64,000 nucleotides of DNA, from positions 558,001 through 622,000 of the forward strand of contig CANLMI010000001.1 in assembly GCA_947492375.1 (NCBI GenBank), read 5' to 3'. Shown piece by piece: positions 45,901-55,344 of the stretch. Position 1 is the first letter of the stretch, and each line of letters begins with the position of its first letter. The position numbers and the translations under genes were made by a program. The stretch is from an uncultured Kordiimonas sp. (GTDB lineage: Bacteria > Pseudomonadota > Alphaproteobacteria > Sphingomonadales > Kordiimonadaceae). Under the pieces are notes generated by a model. The model saw nothing but the letters and a program-made list of their open reading frames with translations, did no database searches and had not been told where the DNA came from.

Positions 45901-45934
45901 AAAAGCCCTGTTATCATCTGATAACAGGGCTTTT
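45901..45934. terminator. Strong bidirectional terminator
   Basis: A perfect 16-base stem (AAAAGCCCTGTTATCA with TGATAACAGGGCTTTT) around a 2-base apex is flanked by A and T runs on both sides. It lies between the plus-strand aromatic operon plus ABM gene and the convergent leucine dehydrogenase gene (stop at 45955), so it can end transcription from both directions. Confidence 0.9.
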
Positions 45935-45954
45935 TATTGTTTAAATAAAATATC

Positions 45955-47070
45955 TTACTCAGCAGCGAGCTTTGCTTCGCTGGCTCGTAGAATAATATCT
46001 TCTGCCATTTCGTTTGCGATAATGCCTGTTGGGCGCTCTTCACGGTCGCTGGCTTCAAAAATACGCTTCAACGTATCACCAATGCGAAGAACCTTTGCTT
46101 CACGGGCAGCATCGTCCAGGCGTTCTTTATAAACTTCAGATTCAACAGAAATGATGCCACCAGCATTGATCACATAATCTGGTGCATAAAGAATGCCGCG
46201 TTTACGAAGGTCTTCGTCTTCAACACCTTCACGTTCAAGTTGGTTGTTTGCGGCACCGGCGATGATCGTTGCTTTAATTTCCGGAATAGTTACCGGATTT
46301 AAACCACCACCAAGCGCACAAGGAGCGAACACATCGCAGTCTACAGCGTGGATCGCGTCCGGCTTCACAACAGTTGCAGCACCGCCGTCGAGCACAGCTT
46401 GAATATTTGCATCAACAATATCTGTTACCGTAATTTCAGCACCTGCACTGCGGAGGTGGTTTACGAGATACTGACCAACATGACCAAGGCCCTGAACGGC
46501 AACTTTGATACCATTTAGGTCGTTTTTACCAAGGCGGTGTGCAACCGCGGCTTTGATACCTTCAAATACGCCTAGCGCTGTATGAGGTGACGGATCACCA
46601 GTGCCAAATTCACCCCCTTCAAGTCCGCAAACATAATCGGTTTCAGAAGCAGCAGCCTGAAGCATATCCGGTGATGTGCCAACATCTTCTGCGGCATAGT
46701 ATGAACCGCCAAGACGATTGATGTAACGGCCAAAGGCATGCATTAATTCAGTTGACCCAAGTTTTTTAGGGTTACCAATGATAACAGACTTACCGCCGCC
46801 AAGGCGCAGACCTGCCATAGCGTTTTTGTAACTCATGCCACGTGAGAGTCGAAGCACATCATAAATTGCATCTTCTTCGCCGCGAGAATAGGCGATATCG
46901 CTTGGTGCGCTACTATGCGCAGCCGTATAATCCCAAAAGCGTGTACCGCCAGTTGCAGGGCCCAATGCAGTTGAGTGCACAGCTATTATTGCTTTTAAAC
47001 CTGTCGCTTGGTCACTACAAAATACCACTTGTTCGTGGTTCATGAAGCTACGTGAATCGAATACGGGCAT
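45955..47070 (-). CDS. ldh: Leucine dehydrogenase (Glu/Leu/Phe/Val dehydrogenase family)
   Basis: This 371-residue enzyme oxidatively deaminates leucine and other branched-chain amino acids to 2-oxo acids with NAD. GPATGGTRFWDY, LRLGGGKSVIIGNP (catalytic Lys), AAEDVGTSPDM and the NAD loop VQGLGHVGQYLV are present. It fits as the first step of the leucine route encoded on the same strand just upstream (isovaleryl-CoA dehydrogenase and methylcrotonyl-CoA carboxylase). GAGAGGAAA precedes the ATG. It has its own upstream spacer of 290 bases. Confidence 0.92.
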   Translation of the reverse strand: MPVFDSRSFMNHEQVVFCSDQATGLKAIIAVHSTALGPATGGTRFWDYTAAHSSAPSDIAYSRGEEDAIYDVLRLSRGMSYKNAMAGLRLGGGKSVIIGNPKKLGSTELMHAFGRYINRLGGSYYAAEDVGTSPDMLQAAASETDYVCGLEGGEFGTGDPSPHTALGVFEGIKAAVAHRLGKNDLNGIKVAVQGLGHVGQYLVNHLRSAGAEITVTDIVDANIQAVLDGGAATVVKPDAIHAVDCDVFAPCALGGGLNPVTIPEIKATIIAGAANNQLEREGVEDEDLRKRGILYAPDYVINAGGIISVESEVYKERLDDAAREAKVLRIGDTLKRIFEASDREERPTGIIANEMAEDIILRASEAKLAAE

Positions 47071-47289
47071 GAAATTTCCTCTCTTATTGTCCCGTTGACA
47101 TACGGATCAAACTATACAATCCCCATTTGGTATTCTGTTACCCGAAATTACCATGCTGCATAATTTGATTGTTGCGCGAAGTATCTCAGAAAATGAACGA
47201 AATGAGCTTTCGAATATTGCGCAAATTAGTAATTAAATTACAAAATAAACGCAATAAATCTTGTATAATTATTTCGTGATGTGAAAAGT

Positions 47290-47332
47290 AAGTTTGACGA
47301 GTTGATTTTTGATAAAATTTCTCGTCAAACTT
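47290..47332 (-). terminator. Inverted repeat, possible terminator after isovaleryl-CoA dehydrogenase
   Basis: Arms AAGTTTGACGAG and CTCGTCAAACTT are perfect over 12 bases around a 19-base loop, 29 bases downstream of the isovaleryl-CoA dehydrogenase stop. On the minus strand it is followed by ACTTTTC, a weak T-tract. It may be a terminator for the leucine operon, or a regulatory hairpin upstream of ldh (start at 47070). Confidence 0.5.
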
Positions 47333-47360
47333 GAAGTATTTTTTGTTAGTTTCTGAGTCT

Positions 47361-48527
47361 CTACGCTGTTTCTTTAAAGAGCTCACGGCCAATAAGCATC
47401 CGGCGAATTTCGCTCGTGCCGGCACCGATCTCATAAAGTTTCGCATCACGCCAGAAACGGCCTGTATCATATTCGTTGATATAGCCATTACCGCCGAGTG
47501 TTTGAATAGCTTCTCCGGCCATCCATGTTGCTTTTTCGGCAGAATATAAAATACAGCCTGCTGCATCCTTGCGGGTTGTTTCTCCCCGGTCAGCAGCTTC
47601 AGCAACCGAATAAACATAAGAGCGACAAGCGCCCCATGTGGCATACATATCTGCAAGTTTGCCCTGCATAAGCTGGAAGGTACCAATCGGCTTGCCAAAT
47701 TGTTCGCGCTCATGAACATAAGGGATAACCGTATCAAGGCATGCACGCATAATGCCGAGCGGCCCACCGCATAAAACAAGGCGTTCATAGTCAAGGCCAG
47801 ACATCAAAATCCTGACTCCATCACCTTCTTTACCCATAACGTTCTCAAAGGGTACAAAGCAATCTTCAAAGACAAGCTCGCAAGTGTTTGAGCCGCGCAT
47901 ACCAAGCTTGTCCAGTTTTTGCGCAGTTGAAAAACCAGCCATGCCTTTTTCGATAAGAAAGGCAGTTATGCCGTGCTGGTGCGCTTCCATATCTGTTTTT
48001 GCATAAACCACGAGCACATCGGCGTCAGGCCCGTTCGTGATCCACATCTTGTTACCATTAAGGATAAAGCCATCGTTGCGCTTTTCCGCGCGAAGCTTCA
48101 TCGATACAACATCAGATCCCGCACCGGGTTCTGACATGGCAAGCGCGCCTACATGTTCGCCGTTGATTAGCTTGGGGAGGTATTTCTGTTTTTGTTCATG
48201 GCTCGCGTTGCGAGAAATCTGGTTAACGCAAAGATTTGAGTGTGCACCATAACTCAGCGCAACCGAAGCAGATGCCCGGCTGATTTCCTCAATGGCGATT
48301 GTGTGTGCGAGGTAGCCCATACCTGCGCCGCCGTATTCTTCTGAAACCGTAAGGCCAAGAAGACCCAATTCGCCCATTTTTTGCCAAAGGTCCATGGGGA
48401 ATTGATTAGTTTGATCGATTTCTCCTGCACGCGGCGCAATTTCGTCGGCTGCGAACTTGGAAACCATATCGCGGAGCATATCGATTTCTTCGCTATGATT
48501 AAATTTTAGATGAGGAAATTCCAGCAT
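47361..48527 (-). CDS. liuA: Isovaleryl-CoA dehydrogenase
   Basis: This flavoprotein of about 388 residues oxidises isovaleryl-CoA to 3-methylcrotonyl-CoA. The diagnostic feature is the catalytic Glu in [16 protein letters not shown] on the helix used by isovaleryl-CoA dehydrogenase, instead of the usual C-terminal position. [14 protein letters not shown] binds the flavin and [19 protein letters not shown] closes the protein. ATG 48527 follows GAAAGAGAGAAGA; an upstream start would add 13 residues. It is the last gene of the leucine operon. Confidence 0.95.
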   Translation of the reverse strand: MLEFPHLKFNHSEEIDMLRDMVSKFAADEIAPRAGEIDQTNQFPMDLWQKMGELGLLGLTVSEEYGGAGMGYLAHTIAIEEISRASASVALSYGAHSNLCVNQISRNASHEQKQKYLPKLINGEHVGALAMSEPGAGSDVVSMKLRAEKRNDGFILNGNKMWITNGPDADVLVVYAKTDMEAHQHGITAFLIEKGMAGFSTAQKLDKLGMRGSNTCELVFEDCFVPFENVMGKEGDGVRILMSGLDYERLVLCGGPLGIMRACLDTVIPYVHEREQFGKPIGTFQLMQGKLADMYATWGACRSYVYSVAEAADRGETTRKDAAGCILYSAEKATWMAGEAIQTLGGNGYINEYDTGRFWRDAKLYEIGAGTSEIRRMLIGRELFKETA

Positions 48528-48590
48528 TCTTCTCTCTTTCCAATAGGTGCTGCGTATAGTGCCCAAACCAATGCAGCAAATAGTTAGTTT

Positions 48591-50606
48591 TTACTCTTCT
48601 GTGACATCATTAATTGTAAGCAACAGCGCACCGTCGCTTACTTGATCATTGGCTTTGACGCTTAAGCCGGCAATAATACCAGCGCGCGGCGCCTTCAGCG
48701 TTTGTTCCATTTTCATGGCTTCCATAACAATAAGTGCATCGCCTTTTTCAACGGATGCGCCGTTTGTTGTTTTAATTTCCAGAATTTTGCCCGGCATTGG
48801 TGCTGTTATTGCCCCTGGGCCATCTGCGTCGTCAGCGCTGGCAGTTTCAGCGCAGTAACGCTCAATAGTGTGCGTGTAACGGCCAACCAAGGTGACATGG
48901 CTTTCTTGAATATCAGCAAACATAGATGAACGCAGGCCATCAAGCTCGATGGTAAGTTCGTCATCAATATAGCTAACGATTGATGCTGTCACAGATGTGT
49001 TGTCGCATAATAGCGTTAATGTATTCGTATTGGTTTGTACCGAAACATTCTTTATATCGCCGTTTTCAATAAACCGAAATGTCTCAGCAGCATCCAGATT
49101 AACACGGAAATTATCCTGAATTGACCACGGGTCATCTTTAACCACAGGCCGCTGTGCAATAATACCAAGTGCAGCCATGATATAATCATGTGCGTTTGCA
49201 TCCGGCTTTGTCAGGAGTGTATCTGCAAAGTCTTCGATAAAGCCGGTGTATAAATCGCCAGCGCGGAAACTGTCATGATCAAGTGCACTGATCAGGAAAT
49301 CGCGGTTTGTTGTCAGGCCAGTAACCGGTGTTGTATTGATCAATGAAATCAAATTGTTGATTGCGGTTTCACGGTCACCGCCGTAAGCAATCAGTTTTGC
49401 AATCATAGGGTCATAATGAATACTAACGTCATCGCCTGAAATCACACCTGTGTCGATCCGTTGGTCTTCATTTTCAAGCGCATAAGGATCAAATACAGAT
49501 AAGGCGCCAATTGCGGGACTGAAGTTATTGTAGGGATCTTCCGCATAAAGCCGAACTTCTACGGCATGGCCTGATACGAATGAATTGATATCATCCTGAT
49601 CAAATGGAATTTCATGGCCTTCGGCGATACGTATTTGCCAATCAACAAGGTCTTGATGCGTGATCAGTTCGGTTACAGGGTGTTCAACTTGAAGGCGTGT
49701 GTTCATTTCCATAAAATAGAACGGCGCATTATCAAGCCCGTTTGCGACATCAACAATAAATTCAACGGTACCCGCACCAACATAAGTAATCGCTTTTGCG
49801 GCTTTAATGGCAGCTTCGCCCATGGCGCTGCGCATTTCTTCGCTCATACCGGGGGCAGGGGCTTCTTCAACAACCTTTTGGTGGCGGCGTTGTAGTGAGC
49901 AATCACGCTCAAACAAGTGAACAGCATTACCGTGCTTGTCGCCGAAAACCTGCAATTCTATATGGCGTGGTTTCTGGATTAGTTTTTCAATTAATATTTC
50001 AGCGTTGCCGAAAGAGTTTTGGCCTTCACGCTTGGCGGCTTCGATCGCTGCTTCCAGTTCTGATGCCTCATAAACCATCCGCATGCCTTTACCGCCGCCG
50101 CCCGCGACAGCTTTGATCAGAACAGGATAGCCAATGCGCTCAGCCTCAGTGCGCATTGTTTCATACGACTGGTCGGCACCGTGATAGCCCGGAACAACGG
50201 GCACATCGGCGTCTTCCATTAGTTTCTTGGCGGCGCCTTTAAGGGCCATAGCGCGCATGGATGCGGCGGATGGGCCAATAAAGACAATGCCTTCCTTTTC
50301 ACATCGTTCTGCAAATTCCGGGTTTTCTGATAGGAAGCCATAGCCCGGATGGATCGCATCTGCGCCTGTGCGTTTGGCAGCATCGATGATTTTATCCTGA
50401 ACCAGGTAGCTCTCGCTCGCTGCAGCAGCGCCGATAAAGACAGCTTCATCCGCCTGAATTACATGCTGCGCATTTGCGTCAACGTCGGAATATACTGCAA
50501 CCGTTTTGATACCTTGATCATTACATGTACGAATAACGCGGCAGGCGATTTCGCCGCGGTTGGCAATCAGAATTTTACGAATTGTTGTCTTCATACCATT
50601 ACTCAT
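48591..50606 (-). CDS. liuD: Methylcrotonyl-CoA carboxylase biotin-containing alpha subunit
   Basis: This 671-residue subunit has biotin carboxylase (about 7-450: KILIANRGEIACRV, ATP-grasp loop GGGGKGMRMV, EMNTRLQVEHPVTE), a middle BT-like domain, and a C-terminal biotinyl domain with Lys632 in VMEAMKMEQ. It carboxylates biotin for methylcrotonyl-CoA. The ATG overlaps the stop of the preceding hydratase gene (TAATG), so they are coupled. The order liuB-liuC-liuD-liuA supports methylcrotonyl-CoA rather than propionyl-CoA as substrate. Confidence 0.93.
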   Translation of the reverse strand: MSNGMKTTIRKILIANRGEIACRVIRTCNDQGIKTVAVYSDVDANAQHVIQADEAVFIGAAAASESYLVQDKIIDAAKRTGADAIHPGYGFLSENPEFAERCEKEGIVFIGPSAASMRAMALKGAAKKLMEDADVPVVPGYHGADQSYETMRTEAERIGYPVLIKAVAGGGGKGMRMVYEASELEAAIEAAKREGQNSFGNAEILIEKLIQKPRHIELQVFGDKHGNAVHLFERDCSLQRRHQKVVEEAPAPGMSEEMRSAMGEAAIKAAKAITYVGAGTVEFIVDVANGLDNAPFYFMEMNTRLQVEHPVTELITHQDLVDWQIRIAEGHEIPFDQDDINSFVSGHAVEVRLYAEDPYNNFSPAIGALSVFDPYALENEDQRIDTGVISGDDVSIHYDPMIAKLIAYGGDRETAINNLISLINTTPVTGLTTNRDFLISALDHDSFRAGDLYTGFIEDFADTLLTKPDANAHDYIMAALGIIAQRPVVKDDPWSIQDNFRVNLDAAETFRFIENGDIKNVSVQTNTNTLTLLCDNTSVTASIVSYIDDELTIELDGLRSSMFADIQESHVTLVGRYTHTIERYCAETASADDADGPGAITAPMPGKILEIKTTNGASVEKGDALIVMEAMKMEQTLKAPRAGIIAGLSVKANDQVSDGALLLTINDVTEE

Positions 50607-51400
50607 TATTCAGCGCTCCAATTAGGGCGGCGTTTTTCAAGGAATGCGCTCAAGCCTTCTTTTGCCTCAGCGCTTGCGCGGCGCTCGGCAATTCTGCGGG
50701 CTGTATCTGCGCGGAGGTCATCGGTAATTTCTCTGCCTGCAACGGCGTAAATCAAATTCTTGGCTTCTGTTTGTGCTATCGGGGCATTTGCCAGCATTGC
50801 TTCAGTCAGGTCAGCCACGATTATCTCTGCGGCTTCCAGTGTAGCCGCTGTTTCGTGGACAAGGCCAATGCGTTTGGCATCTAAACCATCAAAACGTTCG
50901 GCTGTTAGAAAATAACGGCGTGCAGCGCGCTCACCGATAGCAGCAATTACATAAGGGGATATTGTTGCGGGTGTAAGGCCGAGTTTGACCTCGGAAAGCG
51001 AAAATTTCGCGTTCTCGACTGCAACGGCGATATCACAGCAAGATACCAAACCAACGCCGCCACCAAAGGCTGCACCATTTACAAGTGCAATGGTTGGTTT
51101 TGGGCAAAAATTGAGCGTGGATAGCATACCGGATAGGCCGTTCGCGTCTGCGATGTTTTCGGCTTCGCTAAATTCTGCTGCTGCTTTCATCCAGTTGAGG
51201 TCCGCGCCAGCGGAAAAGCTCTTGCCCGCGCCAGTTATAATAATCACGCGTACTTTTTCATTCTTACCGAGTGATTTGAATGTCTCATCGAGCTTGGTAA
51301 TAACATGCTCGTTAAAGGCATTATGAACATCGGGCCGATTAAGTGTTACAGTTGCAACACCGCGATCATCGATCTCTGTGAGGATAATAGTATTGGTCAT
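50606..51400 (-). CDS. liuC: Methylglutaconyl-CoA hydratase
   Basis: This 264-residue crotonase-fold hydratase converts 3-methylglutaconyl-CoA to HMG-CoA. The oxyanion segment GKSFSAGADLNWMKA and the second loop NGAAFGGGVGLVSCCDIAVA are typical of the AUH/LiuC branch, followed by SLSEVKLGLTPATISPYV. Located between the carboxylase subunits as in liu operons of pseudomonads. Its stop overlaps the liuD start. The following step, HMG-CoA lyase, was not found in the window. Confidence 0.92.
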   Translation of the reverse strand: MTNTIILTEIDDRGVATVTLNRPDVHNAFNEHVITKLDETFKSLGKNEKVRVIIITGAGKSFSAGADLNWMKAAAEFSEAENIADANGLSGMLSTLNFCPKPTIALVNGAAFGGGVGLVSCCDIAVAVENAKFSLSEVKLGLTPATISPYVIAAIGERAARRYFLTAERFDGLDAKRIGLVHETAATLEAAEIIVADLTEAMLANAPIAQTEAKNLIYAVAGREITDDLRADTARRIAERRASAEAKEGLSAFLEKRRPNWSAE

Positions 51401-51412
51401 TCTTATGCCCCT

Positions 51413-53020
51413 CTACATTCTAAAAATGCCGAACTTTGTCGGCTCGATAGGGGCGTTCATGGTTGCAGATAAGGCGAGCCCTAAAATGCGGCGGGTATCA
51501 GCAGGGTCAATAACCCCATCATCCCAAAGCCGTGCACTTGCATAATAAGGGTGGCCTTGATGCTCATACATTTCACGAATTGGCGCTTTGAAATTTTCTT
51601 CCTCGTCGAGACTCCAGTTTTCGCCGCGTGCTTCCATGCCGTCCCGTTTAACGGTGGCTAGAACACCAGCAGCTTGCTCGCCGCCCATTACAGAAATACG
51701 GGCATTTGGCCACATCCACAGAAAACGTGGTTGATAAGCGCGGCCACACATACCGTAGTTGCCAGCACCAAAACTGCCGCCAATCAGGATTGTAAACTTT
51801 GGAACGTTCGCGCACGCAACAGCAGTTACCATCTTGGCCCCGTCACGCGCAATGCCACCGTTCTCATACTTACGACCAACCATGAAACCAGTAATATTCT
51901 GTAGGAACACAAGCGGAATACCGCGTTGGGCACAAAGCTCAACAAAATGAGCCCCTTTAAGCGCGCTTTCAGAAAACAAAACACCGTTATTGGCGACAAT
52001 ACCAACTGGAAAACCGTGAATGTGGGCGAAGCCGCATACAAGCGTTTCACCGTATAGTTTTTTAAATTCTTCGAACTCGCTGCCATCAACAATCCGGGCA
52101 ATGACTTCCCGTATATCATAGGGCTGGCGAACGTCCGCGGGGATAACGCCCGCGATTTCATCCGGTGAATAAAGAGGTTCAATGCTTTCGCGTGTTTTAA
52201 CAGGGACTTTTTTATCGCGGTTTAGGTTTGCAACGATATCCCTCGCGATCGATAGGGCATGTGCGTCATCGCGGGCAAGGTGGTCTACAACGCCAGACGT
52301 ACGGGCATGAACATCGCCGCCACCTAGGTCTTCGGCGCTTACAACTTCGCCTGTTGCAGCCTTTACAAGAGGAGGGCCACCCAAAAAGATAGTCCCTTGA
52401 TTTTGAACGATAATACTTTCGTCTGCCATTGCAGGCACATATGCGCCGCCGGCGGTACAGCTTCCCATTACAACAGCAATTTGCGGAATGCCTTTTGCGG
52501 ACATATTGGCCTGATTATAGAAAATACGGCCGAAATGATCGCGGTCGGGAAATACATCATCCTGATTAGGCAGGTTCGCACCGCCGCTATCGACAAGGTA
52601 AATACAAGGCAGGTTATTTTCTTCTGCTATTTCTTGGGCACGTAGGTGTTTTTTGACTGTTACAGGATAATAGGTGCCGCCTTTAACCGTTGCGTCATTA
52701 CAAACGATCATACATTCAACGCCGGATACGCGGCCAATTCCTGTAATGACACCGCCAGCCGCGATATCGGCATCATACATGCCGTAACCCGCAAGTTGGG
52801 ATAGTTCAAGAAACGCTGTACCCGGATCAAGAAGTTCGGTCACCCGATCACGCGGTAATAATTTGCCGCGGCTCAGATGTTTTTCGCGTGCGCGCTCTGG
52901 CCCACCACGTGAAATATCACGAACTTTTGAATTCAGATCGGCTACAACTGAGTCAATTTCGGCTTTATTTTTTTTAAATTCGTCGCTTGAGGTATCTATA
53001 GATGTTGCAATGCCTGGCAT
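51413..53020 (-). CDS. liuB: Methylcrotonyl-CoA carboxylase carboxyltransferase beta subunit
   Basis: This carboxyltransferase subunit of about 535 residues transfers CO2 from biotin to methylcrotonyl-CoA. [39 protein letters not shown] and the second-half [14 protein letters not shown]-like and [24 protein letters not shown]-like regions match the family. ATG 53020 gives the usual 535-residue length; a GTG at 53032 lies too close to the AAAGG site. First gene of the minus-strand leucine operon, divergent from a LysR gene. Confidence 0.94.
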   Translation of the reverse strand: MPGIATSIDTSSDEFKKNKAEIDSVVADLNSKVRDISRGGPERAREKHLSRGKLLPRDRVTELLDPGTAFLELSQLAGYGMYDADIAAGGVITGIGRVSGVECMIVCNDATVKGGTYYPVTVKKHLRAQEIAEENNLPCIYLVDSGGANLPNQDDVFPDRDHFGRIFYNQANMSAKGIPQIAVVMGSCTAGGAYVPAMADESIIVQNQGTIFLGGPPLVKAATGEVVSAEDLGGGDVHARTSGVVDHLARDDAHALSIARDIVANLNRDKKVPVKTRESIEPLYSPDEIAGVIPADVRQPYDIREVIARIVDGSEFEEFKKLYGETLVCGFAHIHGFPVGIVANNGVLFSESALKGAHFVELCAQRGIPLVFLQNITGFMVGRKYENGGIARDGAKMVTAVACANVPKFTILIGGSFGAGNYGMCGRAYQPRFLWMWPNARISVMGGEQAAGVLATVKRDGMEARGENWSLDEEENFKAPIREMYEHQGHPYYASARLWDDGVIDPADTRRILGLALSATMNAPIEPTKFGIFRM

Positions 53021-53137
53021 AAAAAACGGCACCTTTCCGTAGCGTTAGACAGCATATTTAAGAATTTGGTCGCATACTATTCTGCAATTTGCTATTGGTA
53101 AAATCGAAGTCAAAAATGGAAACGATAGACAGTATCT

Positions 53138-54010
53138 ATGATAGATTTATATTTACTCCGATATTTTATCGCGGTTGTCGAAACTGGTAATTTTACACGT
53201 GCTGCTGAACGCGCATTTGTAACTCAGCCAACATTATCGGCTGGCATTAAAAAATTAGAAGGCCAATTGGAGCATCAATTATTTGAACGCACCAACCGCC
53301 GTGTTTTTCTAACAGATGCTGGAACAAGGTTTTTACCACGTGCCAAGGCGATTATGCATGAATGTAATCTTGCGATGCAGGCCGTGGAAGGCAGCGAGGA
53401 TAAGTCTGTTTTACGGCTTGGTTTGCTAGTGACGCTTGCACATAGGCCAGTGGGTGAATTTTTATTAGAGTATAAAAAAATTGAGCCAAACATTACTATT
53501 GAGGTCTTTGATGGTACGGAGCAAGAGCTTGTTAATAGGCTTGATGAACGCAGTATTGACTATGCTTTATCGTTAAAACGAAGCGATGACCTAAAAGAGG
53601 CGTTACCATTACGTAATGAAAAATATGTTTTCATCCTTCCCAAAGATCACCGTTTGAATGGCCGTAAGGAATTGTCGGCTATTGACCTGCGCGAAGAAAA
53701 TATGATTGTACGCAGCCGGTGCGAAATATTGAGTGAAACAAGTAGGTATTTTACGGATCATAATGTCAGGCCCAGACTTGTTTATCGAACATCAAACGAT
53801 GCGCGAGCGGTTGCAATGGTTGCAGCAGGGCTAGGGGGAACATTAATTCCTGAGAGTTTGGCTGATGATCGGGTGGCCTCCTTTACATTAACCGGCTTTA
53901 ATAGTACCCGTGACCTTGCTTTGTTAAAGCCGCGTTATCAACTTTCTGAAAAATCACAGCAAGTTGCCAACCGACTTGAAAAATTTACAAGAAGTTTCTG
54001 GGAAAGATGA
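53138..54010 (+). CDS. LysR family transcriptional regulator
   Basis: This 290-residue regulator has the N-terminal winged helix-turn-helix (about 2-60: LRYFIAVVETGNFTRAAER, VTQPTLSAGIKKLEGQL), followed by a periplasmic-binding-like effector domain. It is transcribed away from liuB over a 117-base spacer, which is the classic layout for a local LysR regulator. A 15-base partial palindrome ATAGACAGTATCTAT overlaps its own start codon. In pseudomonads the liu operon is controlled by a MerR-type LiuR, so a LysR here would be a different wiring; a role in leucine catabolism is inferred from position only. Confidence 0.88.
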   Translation: MIDLYLLRYFIAVVETGNFTRAAERAFVTQPTLSAGIKKLEGQLEHQLFERTNRRVFLTDAGTRFLPRAKAIMHECNLAMQAVEGSEDKSVLRLGLLVTLAHRPVGEFLLEYKKIEPNITIEVFDGTEQELVNRLDERSIDYALSLKRSDDLKEALPLRNEKYVFILPKDHRLNGRKELSAIDLREENMIVRSRCEILSETSRYFTDHNVRPRLVYRTSNDARAVAMVAAGLGGTLIPESLADDRVASFTLTGFNSTRDLALLKPRYQLSEKSQQVANRLEKFTRSFWER

Positions 54011-54098
54011 CCTAAACTATTGTTAAGTTGTAATAATAACGAAGGTTTGGGTTAGCAAATTTGTAAATTCTGTAACGAATTTGCTTTTCATGGTTTCT

Positions 54099-54128
54099 GC
54101 GTCACACATTTTTGATCGTATGTGACGC
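54099..54128. promoter_or_regulatory. Inverted repeat upstream of the RND efflux operon
   Basis: GCGTCACA (54099-54106) and TGTGACGC (54121-54128) are perfect 8-base arms separated by 14 bases in the 240-base spacer between the LysR gene and the membrane fusion protein gene. It may be an operator for the pump genes or a weak terminator of the LysR gene; no T-run follows. Confidence 0.4.
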
Positions 54129-54250
54129 ACATTACACCGATTAATGATTGTTTATGAAAGTGTTTTCGGTCAAGAGAGCGCTAATCATAAACGGTTATAA
54201 GAATTACCTATCAATAGACCGTTGTATAATGTTTTGAAGAGGAAAGCCTC

Positions 54251-55342
54251 ATGGGTCGAGGGCGAGTGATTATAATTTTAGTTCTTTTTTTACTGGTTGG
54301 GTCAGCCGCATGGCTGTTGTTCGGCGGTAAAGAAAACTCTGGCCGTTCGGGCCGTTTTGGCCGCGGGGCTGTGACTGTTGGTGTTCAAACCATAGAAACA
54401 CGTGCATTCAGTGATATAGTAGAAGCCTTGGGAACAGCAAATGCCCGGGAGTCAATTATCTTATTATCACCTGTATCAGAAATTGTTCGGGAGGTACATT
54501 TTGACGATGGCCAGAATGTAAAGCGCGGAGATATCCTTGTTACATTAGTAAGTGAGGAAGAAAATGCACAATTACGCGAAGTTGAAGCGAATGTTCTGGA
54601 GGCACAACAACAATATATTCGAACCAGCGAACTGGTTGAACGGGGTAATGCTTCAAGTGCAACACTTGATACCCAGCAGCGCAGAGTTGACGAGGCGCAA
54701 TCACGCCTCGAAGCGCTTCAAGCACGGATCGCTGATCGCTTGATCAGAGCACCTTTCGACGGCGTATTGGGTTTGCGCCAGATAAGCGCCGGATCGTTAA
54801 TTTCTCCGACCACAGAAATTACAACACTGGACGATATTGAAAGTATGAACCTTGATTTTGCTGTTCCAGAACGTTTTGTTGCCACTTTGAAAGTTGGGCA
54901 GTCTGTTACAGCCAGAGTTGAAGCCTATCCTGACCGGATGTTTGAAGGGATAGTGAAGTCGATCGATAGTCGCATAGATCCGGCAACAAGATCAGTTATT
55001 GTACGTGCAGAAGTTCCAAATGGTGATCATGCTATTAAACCCGGAATGTTAATGGAAGTTGAAGTTGTAAGCAGAGAGTGGGAAGCTTTGTCGTTACCCG
55101 AAGAGGCTGTTGTCCCTACAGGTGGACAAAATTATGTTTTCATTATCGAAAACGGCACGTCTGTTCGTAAGACCGTAGAACTTGGTTTGCGCCGACCGGG
55201 GTATGTTGAGGTACTAAGCGGTGTTAATAAAGGTGACAAAGTAGTTACAGAGGGAACGCTTCGTTTGGGGCGGCAAGGTATCAAAGTACGCATTCTTGGA
55301 GACGGCGATAATAGCCAAACTACTGCCGGGAAAGGAAACTAA
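54251..55342 (+). CDS. RND efflux membrane fusion protein
   Basis: This 363-residue periplasmic adaptor has an N-terminal membrane anchor (about 5-22), a lipoyl-like half (ESIILLSPVSEIVREVHFDDGQNVKRGDILVTL), a coiled-coil hairpin (about 95-155), the second lipoyl half (RLIRAPFDGVLGLRQI) and beta-barrel and membrane-proximal domains. It links the RND pump to an outer-membrane channel. The next gene starts 2 bases after its stop. No lipobox is seen. A strong GAAGAGGAAAG site precedes the ATG. Confidence 0.92.
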   Translation: MGRGRVIIILVLFLLVGSAAWLLFGGKENSGRSGRFGRGAVTVGVQTIETRAFSDIVEALGTANARESIILLSPVSEIVREVHFDDGQNVKRGDILVTLVSEEENAQLREVEANVLEAQQQYIRTSELVERGNASSATLDTQQRRVDEAQSRLEALQARIADRLIRAPFDGVLGLRQISAGSLISPTTEITTLDDIESMNLDFAVPERFVATLKVGQSVTARVEAYPDRMFEGIVKSIDSRIDPATRSVIVRAEVPNGDHAIKPGMLMEVEVVSREWEALSLPEEAVVPTGGQNYVFIIENGTSVRKTVELGLRRPGYVEVLSGVNKGDKVVTEGTLRLGRQGIKVRILGDGDNSQTTAGKGN

Positions 55343-55344
55343 GC

